Of a stretch of 64,000 nt of DNA, positions 1 through 12,900 are shown in pieces. The translations under genes and the position numbers were made by a program. Every line of letters begins with the position of its first letter. The first letter of the stretch is position 1. Source of the stretch: Protula sp. h YS-2021 (taxonomy: Eukaryota; Annelida; Polychaeta; Sabellida; Serpulidae); NCBI GenBank assembly GCA_949752745.1, contig OX457024.1:111728104-111792103 (forward strand), read 5' to 3'. The notes below the pieces were generated by a model that worked only from the letters and a program-made list of their open reading frames with translations, had not been told where the DNA came from and ran no database searches.

Positions 1-1360
1 AAGAACCAGGTATACTGGTCCGAAATGCGAACCGGATATCAACGCAAATTAAATAAACATGTACACTGGTCCGAATTGCGAACCGCACATAAGCGTAAGT
101 TAAATAAACATATTCACCGGTCCAAAATAAGTACCGATCATCAACACAAGTTAAATAAATATGCGCAATGGTCCAAAATGCGAACCACGCATCAACACAA
201 GTTAAAAAAAAAAAAAAACATGCGCGCTGGTCCGAAATGCGAACCGCACAGCAACACAAGCTAAATAAGCAAGCACACTGGACCAAAATAAGCACCTTGC
301 ATCAACGCAAGTTAAATAAACATGCCCACTGTTTCGAAATGCGAACTGCCCATTAACGCAACTTAAATAACATGCGCACTATTCAAAATAAGAACTGCGC
401 ATCAACGCAACTTAAATAAACATGCGCACTGGTTCAGAATAAGAACCGCGCATCAACTCAAGTTAAAGAAATGTGCACATTGGCCTGAAATAAGAACCGC
501 GCATCGATGCACGTTAAATATACATACGGAGTGGTTCGAAATGCGAACCACGCGCCAACGTAATTTAAACGAACATTTGCACTGGTCTAAAATAAGCACA
601 GCGCATCAACGCAAGTTAAATAAACTTGCGCACTTCTCCGAAATTCGAACCGCGCATCCATGCAAGTTAAATAAACATGCGCAGTGGTTCGAAATGCGAA
701 CCGCGCATTAACGCAAGTTAAATAAACATGCGTAATGAATTGAAATTCGAACTGCTCATCAACGCAAGTTAAATAAACATACACACTGGTCCAAAATGCA
801 AACCGCGCACCAACGCAAGTTAAATAAACATAGGCACACGTCCAAAATAAGCACCGTGCATCAACGCAAGTTAAATAAACATGCAAACTGGTCCGAAATG
901 CGAACCGCGTATCAAGGCAACATAAGAAAATTTGGGCTGTCCGAAATAAGTATCGCTCATCAACGCAAGTAAAATAAACATGCGCATTGGTATGGAATAA
1001 GAACCGCACATCAACACAAGGTAAATAAACATGCGCACTGATCCGAAATAAGAACCGCACATCAACACAAAGTAAATAAATATGCGCACTGATCCCAAAT
1101 AAGAACCGCACATCAACACAATGTAAATAAACATGCGCATTGATCCGAAATAAGAACCACACATCAACACAAGGTAAATAAACATGGGCACTGATCCGAA
1201 ATGCGAACCGCACATCAACGCAAGTTAAATAAACAGATGCATTGTTCCAAAATGGGAACCGCGCATCTACGCAAAATTAAATAAACATGCGCACTTGTCT
1301 GAATAAGAACCGCGCATCAAGGCAAGTTACATAAATATGCGCACTAGTCCGAAATGCGAG
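1..1360. repeat. 51-bp minisatellite, about 26 copies
   Basis: The unit carries the recurring core AAGTTAAATAAACATGCGC followed by a GGTCCGAAATGCGAACCGCGC-like half. Cores recur at about 50, 101 and 152, so the spacing is 51 bp. Copies are diverged by point changes and small indels. Because 51 is a multiple of three, long reading frames appear on both strands, but they only translate the repeat. The array probably starts before the window. Confidence 0.9.
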
Positions 1361-2604
1361 CGTTGTTTGAAGGTATCTGTGGCAGACTATCCATTCTACC
1401 AGAGATACAAAAAATGTGTTTCCCATTTTTCTGGGAAAGACATCTTTGTATGCATTTATCGGTCTATGTTCTGGTCCAGTGCTAAATTAATTATTGGGCT
1501 AGCTGTTTGCCGTCTCATATTTTGAAGCCCAATTTTTCCGGAAAATTCCCTTTCTGATGCACGCTGGAATTGGTTTTATTGCTTTTCGTAAGCGGGGACT
1601 TTGTCCTTGGACAAACTTGTTATTTTCGCCTTCGATTTCGTTTTCTTGTTTAAAACGCCATGTGAAAAAAGTGTATTTTTTGCAAGTAAATGCGGAGTAT
1701 TTAACGCATAGCACAGAACACACAGTTGCACAGCTTTGTGTGAGCTCTCACTGCGCAAATAGATAACACAGCGTATGCCTGATCAGTCAATAAAACCTTA
1801 AGTCAACAAAAACCAAACACTACTCGGCTTATAAGACGTATTCAAGCTATGTTATTTGCAATATTTTATGCAAGAAACAACCCATTGAATTAAGTATTTT
1901 TGCGTTTTAATTTTTGTCAAGTGTTTAACATTTCGCTAGCGAAATGAGGTTCTAGTTACAAAATGAAATAAAACGGTTATGCGGTATCAGATAAAACGTT
2001 CTCAATGATCTGTTAGATGCAGAAATAGGCATAAAATTATACTGAATACTCGTCAAATTTGACTTGTAATTTTTGGCACTTTCAGATTTTCCAATTTTGG
2101 AAGTATAATTGTAAAATTTATTTCTCAATTTTTTTATGGAATAAGGTATGCCTTCTGTACGTAAACAAATGCCAGTTATTTTGGGAGATTTGTGGCTATT
2201 TCCATATTCAGTCTGGAGTTGTTTATATTTAGCGGGTTACTTTGAGAGCCTTGAACCAACTCTTAACTAAAGCCTGAAGTCGTTCACTCGTACACAATAT
2301 CGCAACAGCGGGCCCTCAAAATGAGTGAAGTTGACCTGCATAGCTGTTGCACAACGAGAGGAGTTGAAGCGGTGATCCGATCGAACAGTGGTCAGCCGTT
2401 TCTGGGAGCAGAAGCAGCTGGTGTTTATTCCCGTCTTTCTGCCGATGTCACTTCCTGTATAATCGAACTCTTTTACGGCAATTATGGCGCCATATTATTA
2501 GCAAAACAATAAAAGCAAGTTGTTGTTTTTTTTTTTTATGCTATTAAAATGGATCTAGTTTTATTCCTAGCCGCGTAATGCGTTGGTAGAATCTTTGCTA
2601 ATAC
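1361..2604. other. Non-coding stretch, no gene seen
   Basis: AT-rich single-copy-looking DNA between the 51-bp array and the first recognised XRN2 exon. I found no exon with convincing splice sites and no match to the expected first XRN2 exon. It is probably intron 1 or upstream flank. Confidence 0.5.
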
Positions 2605-2673
2605 TTTCTTCTTCTTCTTCTTCTTCTTCTTCTTCTTCTTCTTCTTCTTCTTCATCGTCTTCTTCTTCTTCTT
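2605..2673. repeat. (CTT)n microsatellite
   Basis: About 20 CTT units with one CATCGT interruption. It runs directly into a short copy of the following exon's acceptor region, so it forms a pyrimidine tract in front of a decoy 3' splice site. Confidence 0.9.
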
Positions 2674-2703
2674 GTAGGCAAAAGTGGTGGATGGCACGAA
2701 GGT
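2672..2703 (+). repeat. Copy of the exon A acceptor and first 26 coding bases
   Basis: The bases at 2672-2703 repeat 2781-2812 (TTGTAG plus the exon start). The copy then diverges into intron-like sequence. It is a truncated duplicate of the exon's 5' end, not a full exon. Confidence 0.75.
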
Positions 2704-2786
2704 TATGATCATCTGTCATAAATCTTTACATCAGCATTCGTGAGCTGGTACATTGTCCATGGACAATCTTGTTTTTCTCATTGTAG

Positions 2787-2914
2787 GCAAAAGTGGTGGA
2801 TGGCACGAAGGTGCCCGTCGATTCCAGCAAGCCGAATCCCAACGATGTGGAATTCGACAATCTGTATCTGGATATGAACGGGATCATTCATCCCTGCTGC
2901 CATCCGGAGGACAA
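2787..2914 (+). CDS. XRN2: XRN2 exon A
   Basis: Acceptor TTGTAG, donor GTATGT. It encodes a [24 protein letters not shown] stretch and [15 protein letters not shown], matching the start of the XRN nuclease domain. It ends with two bases of a Lys codon completed by the next exon. Confidence 0.92.
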
Positions 2915-5900
2915 GTATGTGACTCTTAAAAAAAATAAAAATAAAAGGATGGAAAGAGGGTTGGGATTTGAGATCGTAACAAGGGATCTCGATTTGTTTG
3001 GCGTGATGGCGGTGTCGCAAAACTCTTGTTCCAAAACACAGCCATCGTTCTGTAAAGGACATCTCATTTATTTTTCCTTGTTCAGTGTTTTTTGGGAGAG
3101 TCATGCTAAAATTGTAAGTTGTTCGGAATGAGTACGTTATGCAGTTTTTCATCCATTTTTATATTGTGCCTTTGTCAAAAAATTTGTCGAATTGACTAGA
3201 GAGTGACTAATTTGCCTTGTCCATTTGACGATGCCTGGTCCACCCAATTCATACCTAGACCAGCCTCGGTGGCCTAGTGGTTAGAGTGTCCGCCTCGAGA
3301 CTGGAAGATCGTGGGTTCAAACCCCGGTCGGGTCATACCTAAGACTTCAAAATCGGGACTCCTCCTTGCTACCGTGTGAGGCACCCCACATGTAAAGGTT
3401 AGAAGGAGGGCTGGAATGCCCCATTTCAGTATGATGTGGCAGGGGGATCCCGATATGACCATAGCAGTTGAAAGGGATCTAAAGAACAATACAATGCAGT
3501 ACCGAATTGCAGTCAAAAACCTGTCAATACTTTGCACGGACTCAGTTCGAACTTGTCAGTTTGTCACAAATTCATCAAAAAAAAGTAGACCATTTTCGCC
3601 AGTGGTTAGTGAAAATGACATTTAGGGCCATAAAAGTATGATTCTGATTATTTGAAATTTTAGATTTATTTTAAAATCCTTGTTAAAAGTGATGCCAAAT
3701 TGCCAGTTGCATGAAAACTGTTACTTTTAACTTCTAAATAAAATGAGGCAACTACCTAGATATGCTACAGTATGTCTGTCAAATTTCGTCGTTCTGGCCT
3801 TATCCATCTCAGAGGAGTTCGCGTGACAAGGTTATGGCGGAAAAAAAGGAATCATACAGAAACACCTCAGCGGATAGTACGTATTCAGTAAAATATGCGG
3901 ATTGAAGATCCCCTAAGTGTAATTATTCAAATTGATTGACGACCCAAAATTTGCCAAGCTAGCGATGCCTATATCAGCAATATAAATTTGTCAAAGCTTT
4001 GTCTTTGTAAATGACTTGTCATTTTCTTGTCATTTTTGTGTAAAATCCTAATATACAGGTTGTCAATATCTTGTCACAAATTTGTCAAAATATCATTGAC
4101 AAGTGACTGACAAACTCCGAATAGCGAATATTTAATAAAGATCATTGTGACCAGTCGTGATCAAGTATTAAAAAATTGGCAAATTTGGTCGAAATGTTTG
4201 AAAAAAAAAGAATGTCCAGGGACACTGTGACCAGCCGAGACCTTACTGATAGAACATTGGTATCTCACAATAATACAGCACATGAAATCAGGTTCAAATC
4301 GCGGTTTCCTCAACCGTTACCCGAATAAACCACATCTTTCCAATTTCGACGAAATTAGCCAATTTGGCCAAATTTGTCGGACTGAACAACGTAAAAATTA
4401 CATGAGGTCCAAATTGAAAAGGATCAAGATATAACATTTATACGTCATACCAACAGTTTTGTGGAGTCCGAAAATGAGATGTAAATCGATGTAGGTGTAA
4501 TCGTTTCTGACTTCGTCGGGCTGGTCTGGCCACATTTGTTGGGGCGTCCATCGTCCGTATGTGCGTATGTCAACTTTTATTTAAAACGCTTCTTCTCCCA
4601 TAGTATGGGTATATTGTCTACAGTCTTGCTGTGTTTCTTTAGGCCTGCGCCGAAGAACGAGGACGAGATGATGGTGCTGATCTTCGAATATATCGACCGT
4701 ATCTTCAACATCGTACGGCCGCGGAAACTACTCTACATGGCCATAGATGGCGTGGTGAGTGCCCCCCTCCCCCCGCCCGACTCGTGCCCACCCCACTCAC
4801 GTGTCCACCCCACTCCACTCATTTGCCCCCCCTTCCCTCATGTGCCCCCCCTCGTTACGTGCCACCCCTATCCCCATTCACGTTCCCTCTCCCACTCACG
4901 TGCTCCCCCCCTCACGTGCCACCCCATCCCACTCATTTGCCTCCCCCCATCCCTCATGTGCCCCCCCCCCCTTATCACGTGCCACCCCCACTCACGTGCT
5001 CCCCCCTCACGTGCCACCCCCACTCCACTCATTTGCCCACCCCCCATCCCTCATGTGTCCCCCCCACTTACGTGCCCTCCCGCTTCCCCATACTTACGTA
5101 TCACCCCTCTCACGCCCCCCCTCTGTGCTCCACTACACGGCATGAACTGCGTGGTGGTGAGTACTCACATACCCGTAGCTGTATGTGAGCTGTTTATCTG
5201 CATTACAATCCGCATTACAATCCGCATTACAATCCGTGTATTACTTATTTTTCCAGGCTCCCAGAGCGAAAATGAACCAGCAGAGGTCGCGTCGATTCCG
5301 CGCCTCCAAGGAAAGTGTGTAAGTAATGTGTCAGTGATGTGTCCGTAATATGTCCGTAACGTGTCCTTAACGTGTCCGTAATAACGACATCTTGTTTGCG
5401 TCCTTGTCGTATATGTGCGCTCATCCATAGCGTATTCAGTCATTCTGCGGGTGGCCCCTGCCTTTTCCGTACATTTTGTGGTTGGCCCCTGCCCGTACCG
5501 TACATTTTGCGGGTGGCCCCCTGCCTGTACGGTACATTTTGCGGGTGGCCCTCAGCCTTTACCCTACATTTTGCGGGTGGCCCCTACCTGTACCGTACAT
5601 TTTGCGGGTGGCCCTGCCTGTACCGTACATTTTGTGGGTGGCCCCCAGCCTGTACCGTGCATTTTGCGGGTGGTCCCCTGCCTATACCGTACATTCTGCG
5701 GGTGGCCCCTGCGTATACCGTGCATTTTGCTGGTGGCCCCCGCCTATACCATACATTTTGTGGGTGGCCCCTGCCTGTACCGTACATTTTGAGGTTGGCC
5801 CCTGCCTGGACCGTACATTTTGCGGGTGGCCCCTACCTGTACCGTACATTTTGAGGGTGGCCCCTGCCTATACCGTACATTTTGTGGAAAGCCTGTACCG

Positions 5901-8900
5901 TGCATTTTGCGGGTGACCCCTGCCTGTACCGTACATTTTGTGGGTGGCCCTGCCTGTACCACACATTTTGCGGGTGGCCCTGCCTGCCCCGTACATTTTG
6001 CGGGTGGTCCCTGCCTATACCGTACATTTTGCGGGTGGCCCCTGCGTGGACCGTACATTTTGCGGGTGACCCCTACCTGTACTGTACATTTTGCGGGTGG
6101 CCCCCTGCCTGTACGGTACATTTTGCGGGTGGCCCCTGCCTGGACCGTACATTTTGCGGGTGACCCTGCCTGTACCGTACATTTTGCGGGTGGCCCCTGC
6201 CTGTACGGTACATTTTGCGGGTGGCCCCCACCTACACCGTACATTTTGCGGGTGGCCCTCTGCCTGTACGGTACATTTTGCGGGTGGCTCCCTGCCTGTA
6301 CCGTACATTTTGTGGGTGGCCCCCTGCCTGTACCGTACATTTTGCGGGTGGCCTCCAGCCTGCACCGTACATTTTGTGGGTAGTCTGTACCGTGCATTTT
6401 GTGGGTGATTCTGCCTGTACCGTACATTTTGCGGGTGGCCCCTGCCTATACCGTACATTTTGCGGGTGGCCCCTTCCCATACCGTGCATTTTGTGGGTGG
6501 TTCTGCCTGTACCGTACATTTTGCGGGTGGTCCCTGCCTATACCGTACATTTTACGGGTGTCCGCTGCCTGTACCGTGCATTTTGCGGGTGGCCCCTGCC
6601 TATACCGTACATTTTTCGGGTGCCCCTGCCTATACCGTACATTTTTCGGGTGTCCCCTGCCTGTACGGTACATTTTGCGGGTGGCTCCTGCCTGGACCGT
6701 ACATTTTGCGGGTGGCCCCCTGCCTGTACCGTGCATTTTGTGGGTGGTCCCCTGCCTGTACCGTCCATTTTGCGGGTGGCCCTGCCTATACCGTACATTT
6801 TGCGGGTGGCCCCCTGCCTGTACGGTACATTTTGCGGGTGGCCCCTGCATGGACCGTACATTTTGCGGGTGGCCCCCTACCTGTACCGTGCATTTTGTGG
6901 GTGGTCCCCTGCCTGTACCGTCCATTTTGCGGGTGGCCCTGCCTGTACCGTACATTTTGTGGGTGGCCGCTGCATGTACCGTACATTTTGCGGGTGGCCC
7001 CCACCTACACCGTACATTTTGCGGGTGGCCCTCTGCCTGTACGGTACATTTTGCGGGTGGCTCCCTGCCTGTACCGTACATTTTGTGGGTGGCCCCCTGC
7101 CTGTACCGTACATTTTGCGGGTGGCCTCCAGCCTGCACCGTACATTTTGTGGGTAGTCTGTACCGTACATTTTGCGGGTGGCCCCTGGCTATACCGTACA
7201 TTTTGCGGGTGGCCCCTGCGTATACCATGCATTTTGTGGGTGGTTCTGCCTGTACCGTACATTTAGCGGGTGGTCCCTGCCTATACCGTACATTTTGCGG
7301 ATGGCCCCCTGCCTGTACGGTACATTTTGCGGGTGGCCCCTGCATGGACCGTACATTTTGTGGGTGGCCCCCTGCCTCTACCGTACATTTTGCGGGTGGC
7401 CCCCCTGCCTTTACCGTACATTTTGCGGGTGGCCTCCCCCCTGTACCGTGCATTTTGCGGGTGGCTCCTACCTGTACCGTACATTTTGCGGGTGGCCTCC
7501 CCCTGTACCGTACATTTTGCGGGTGGCCTCCCGCCTGTACCGCACATTTTGCGGGTGGCCCTGCCTATACCGTACATTTTGCGGGTGGCCCCCTGCCTAT
7601 ACCGTACATTTTGCGGGTGGCCCCCCCTGTACCATACATTTTGGGGTGGCCCCCCTGTACCATACATTTTGCGGGTGGCCCCCTGTCCATACCGTCCGCG
7701 TTTATGCGTCCAGGGAGAAGAGAGAGACGATCGGGCGCCTTAAGAACGAGATGCGAGCCAAGGGACTGGAGGTGCCTGCAGACAAGCCGGCCGGCGAGCA
7801 CTTCGACAGCAACTGCATCACGCCCGTAAGTGCCGCATGTAGAATCCCCCCCCCCCCCATCATCCCCTTCTTGCCTCCCCCTCCCCCCTTCCTCCTCCCT
7901 GGCTTCCCGCTACAAGCCAGCCGGCGAGCACTTCAACTGCATCATGCCCGTAAGTACTGCACGTAGAATAACGCCACTGCCATGCTGTTCTTGTCCCCCT
8001 CCCCGGCGTCTCACGATACCATAAATACCCCCGCCGCCCACCTGCCTCCACACACCCCTCCCCCTCCACTCTTCTTCTGATGAAATTGTCCCACGACCCA
8101 TCCCCCTTCCTCGTCCGCCAGAATCCCCCTTCCTCGTCCGTCAGAATCCCCCCTCCTCGTCGTCCGTCGGAATCCCCTCTTTCTCCTCCTGTCAGTGCCT
8201 AGCTTTACTCACCCTTATTTCGGAGAAGCACCCATTTCTCCAACCCCAGTTATAAAACGCCCCCATACTTCCCAACACCCCCTCTCCCCCACCCCCGCAC
8301 CCCGAACAAAAACAACCTTCACCCTGTTGTCTTGTTATGTCGTAGAGACTTAATTCAAGTAAAACTTCGTCTCAGAATTGTAAAAGTAAAACTTTGTGTG
8401 CAAACCTGTTTCTTAAACAAAACAAAAATAAACTGAAAAAACAATTCACATGAAAGAGGTTATTTGCATAACTGAATCATTGCGCACTGTTGGAAAGTCA
8501 GTTGTCTGAAGTCTGTGTAATGGTATGGACTGAACGCTTTTCATTAGATCTCGGCTGGTCACAATGTCCCTGGACATGCTAATGGCGGTATGTCTCACGG
8601 CATGTGGCGGCCATCTTTTTTTCTGTGGGTGACAGGGCACGCCGTTCATGCACCGGCTGGCGGAGTGTCTGCGCTACTACGTGCACGAGCGCCTCAACAG
8701 CGACGCTGGATGGCAGGGCATCAAGGTCATCCTGTCCGACGCCAATGTGCCCGGCGAAGGTCAGGGTTATGTTCTAGTCACGTGCCGGTCACGTTGTTAA
8801 GAAAGAAAAAAAAAACAAAAAAAACTCTGATCCCGGGAGAGATCGATCTGATCGATCAGAGCGGGGATGCGTATAAAAAGTAGTCCCGCCCTTTCAGTAA

Positions 8901-9911
8901 GAGGACTAATTTTTTGCGAAGCTGACATTGCTTCAGCACAACGAAAATGTCGAATATACAACAGACCAAACCGCCGCTGAGGCTGGCCGTTAAATTACAA
9001 TGCGTGCGTCTGTTCATACCTGCAGGAGTTTTATCCTGCATATGCCTCCCTGTGACTAAAAAAAAAAAAAAGAAAAAGAAAGTAGTAGGGAGTTTGAAAA
9101 TCTTGGAGAGAGATAAAAAAGACCAAGCCCACCCGCACTTGGGGGAAGGGGGGGGGGGGTTCGGGGGAGGTGTTAGACATGGTAGATCAGGAATTTCACA
9201 AGTGGGTGGGGGGTAGGCGAAGGTAGGGTCAAGCCCAGTTTTTTTTTGTAAAAAAAAATCATGAAAAAAAAAACACTTTTCTGGAAAAAAAAAATTATTG
9301 AACCAATCAGAGAGCAGTTTTAGCTGTCACGTGACCTTGCAAGGCCAAATAAATAAATAAAAATTAAAAAGCCCCGTCAAATTGGGTTCTGTCTATTATT
9401 ATGTCAGCCTGTTCCAGTAAGACTCAGGCTAGGCGTAATCTATTTATAAAATTGGACAATGTACAAAAAATAAATGCAAATATATGAAAATGACTGTAAT
9501 GTTAATATATATATTATAAATATGTAAAAGCGTATTTGTAGTGTGTGAAATATGTATAATATATAAACATAAATGTAATGTATGAAATACTTAATATTTA
9601 AAAACAAATGTAGCACAAATTTTATAAGTATATATATATAAATATATATACCGAATATATATATATAATATTTAGAATTGTGAAAATTGTGTGGTTTTCC
9701 CGTGTGATGTAAAAATACATTTGATATTTAAAAATAAATTTTACACAAATATATATATATATATAACAGGGTTCGCGCTGGGTTCTCAGGAAAGTGAGTC
9801 AAAAAAGGAAAGTGTGACTCAGTTTGGTCCAGAAAGACTCGATGGGTTCCGATAAAGTGAGTCATTTCGTAAAAAATGCCCAAAAAGTGGACAAAAACCC
9901 CGCCAACGCGA

Positions 9912-9989
<78 letters not shown>

Positions 9990-12900
9990 ATAGAACTGTG
10001 AAAATTGTATGGTTTTCGTGTTTCGCGCAGGCGAGCACAAGATCATGGACTACATCCGGCGCCAGCGCGCGCAGCCGGACCACGACCCGAACACGCACCA
10101 CTGTCTGTGCGGGGCCGACGCCGACCTCATCATGCTGGGCCTGGCCACCCACGAGCCGCAGTTCACGATCATCCGGGAGGAGTTCAAGCCCAACCAGCCC
10201 AAACCGTGCGACATCTGTGGCCAAGTCGGTACGTGTGTGGTAAACAGCCCCCCTCCCCACCCACCCCCACTCCGCCCCACCAAATCCACCATCTGGAGGA
10301 AAGAGGAGTGAGTATTGTGATGCGAAGACAGTGTGTCACAAAACTAGCGTGTCACAGAAGACAGCTTGTCACAGAAGCTATCGTGTCACAGAAGCTAGCG
10401 TGTCACAGAAGCTAGCGCGTCACAAGCTAGCGTGTCAAAGAAGCTAGCGTGTCACAGACGATAACGTGTCACGTTTATGAACAGCTCGCGGTCATACTGG
10501 TGTAGAAATCATAATTTGAAATCGTAAATCGTAAAACAAAAATCGTACAGAAATTTAGAATATGCTTGAAATAAAATAAATTACACCATTATGGACATCA
10601 ATAGTGCTCAAATTGAAACAATTCTTTTTTTCGCCATTTTTTAAAGCATGCCGTTGATTTTATTTGCCTTAAACGCACAGGGCATGAGATGACGGAATGT
10701 GCCGGCATGGCGAAGGAGAAGAAAGGAGAGGTAAGAGTACTTGTTTGTGTACTGAATACGCCTCTGTTGTGTACTGGATGAGTACGTATTTGTGTACTGA
10801 ATACGCCTCTGTTGTGTACTGGATGAGTACGTATTTGTGTACTGAATACGCCTCTGTTGTGTACTGGATGAGTACGTATTTGTGTACTGAATACGTTTCG
10901 ATTGTGTAATTGATGAGTACATCTGCTATATGAGAGCATTGTGAATTAAATAGTTTGGATTTTTTTTCGGTTGTGCTTCCCCAGATAGGGGACAGAAGAG
11001 GGCGGGGCAGATGCCCTGGAGTGTGTCCTTGATCTGGCGTGTTTTTTTTTTTTTTGTTTTGTTTTTGTTTTTTGCTCTATTCTTTTATTTATTTTTTCTT
11101 TTAGTTTGACGAGCTGTCGGTGATGCCGGCGGCGGAGCAGGAATTCATCTTCATCCGCCTCACCGTGCTGCGGGAATTCCTGGAGAGGCAGCTGTCCATG
11201 CCCAACCTGCCCTTCAAGCAAGATATAGAGGTCAGAATCCCCCCTCCCTCTCTTCCCCCCCCCCCCCCACCCCACCCCGGCTGCTTGTCCATTAAACCAA
11301 AAGAAAACAGTTGTTTATGCCCAACCGTCATTTTAAACATGAGACCAAAAAAAAAAAAATAAAATAAAATAAAATAAAAGCAAACAAAGACAAAAACAAA
11401 CAAACAGAACAGCTCTCTTTCAAGCAAAATATAAAGCTGAAAATCCCCTGCCCTGCTATTTATTACGTCAGTCTAAAAAGAAACAAAATCAACAAGAAAA
11501 AAAACTGTGTGTTCATGTGTTTGTTTCGTCTGTTTCTCTCACAGCGAGCGATCGATGACTGGCTGTTCATGTTTCTGTCAGTTTGTTTTCAAACTGACCC
11601 TGTTAGCACTCGTGCCGAAAAAGTTTTTATCGCTGTTAATTATGTACCGCGGAAGAAAAGTAGTTATAGCCAAGCAAATGTTTGGTCAAAAAGCAAGGCG
11701 TTATGTTGTGAGGAATGAACATACGATTTAATTATGCAATAGTAGTTCTCGGGCTATGAAATCATTAACGATCGCCATATGGTATGTTTTCAGTATGGCC
11801 GCTTCCATATTGTCAGCCATCTTGTACTTGACATTACGGTGTTATGAGTCAACTACGGCCATCTTAACACCGTAATGTCATTAAGATGGCCGTAGTTGAC
11901 TCATAACACCGTAATGTCAAGTACAAGATGGCTGACTATATGAAAGCGACCACCCAACCTCTGCAACTGCTAAAGAAATCATAGGCGTGGCTTGCCAAAA
12001 TATAAGTATTTTCTTAGGTTCGAGTACAGATACAACATGTTTGCTTTGGTCGATGATCACAGTACCATTACCCACAATATTAAATATACATTTTTGGATA
12101 TTTAACAATAATCCTCTTTTATCGCCCCGGGAACTTGGATCGACCATGGCCTGTTACAGTATTAATAATGTGAGGGCGTTTTCGTTATATTTATACAAGA
12201 GACAAACTGACACCTAAACAGCCACTGTTCTAGTTTTGAAATATCCATCTGCTCTCTTTATACATAACAGCCACTGTTTAGTTGTTTTCTCTGTTTCTCT
12301 CGCAGCGGAGGTGGGGGGGGGGCGATCGACGACTGGGTGTTCATGTGTTTGTTTTATCTGTTTGTCTCACAGCGGGCGATCGATGACTTGGTGTTCATGT
12401 GTTTGTTTTATCTGTTTGTCTCACAGCGGGCGATCGATGACTGGGTGTTCATGTGTTTGTTTTATCTGTTTGTCTCACAGCGGGCCATCGATGACTGGGT
12501 GTTCATGTGTTTGTTTTATCTGTTTGTCTCACAGCGGGCGATCGATGACTGGTGTTCATGTGTTTGTTGTATCTGTTTGTCTCACAGCGGGCGATCGATG
12601 CCTGGGTGTTCATGTGTTTGTTTTATCTGTTTGTCTCACAGCGGGCGATCGATGACTGGGTGTTCATGTGTTTGTTTGTTTTTATCTGTTTGTCTCACAG
12701 CGGGCGATCGATGACTGGATGTTCATGTGTTTGTTTTATCTGTTTGTCTCACAGCGAGCCATCGATGACTGGGTGTTCATGTGTTTGTTTTATCTGTTTG
12801 TCTCACAGCGAGCCATCGATGACTGGGTGTTCATGTGTTTGTTTTGTCTGTTTGTCTCACAGCCGGCCATCGATGACTGGGTGTTCATGTGTTTGTTTTG

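Noticed and set aside
587..1213. 208-codon minus-strand frame in the first kilobase
   Set aside because: The 51-bp unit is a multiple of three, so frames stay open by chance. No start context or splice sites.
3262..3335. tRNA gene
   Set aside because: Box A and B are present, but the arms do not pair into a clean cloverleaf and a long tRNA-unrelated body follows, so SINE is the better call.
5372..7966. Long overlapping frames (up to 476 codons) on both strands
   Set aside because: They translate the 31-bp minisatellite in all phases. The products are repeats of [13 protein letters not shown] words with no family match.
10736..10922. CRISPR-like regular repeats
   Set aside because: Direct tandem copies without unique spacers, in an animal intron. 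Same reasoning for 46511-46725.
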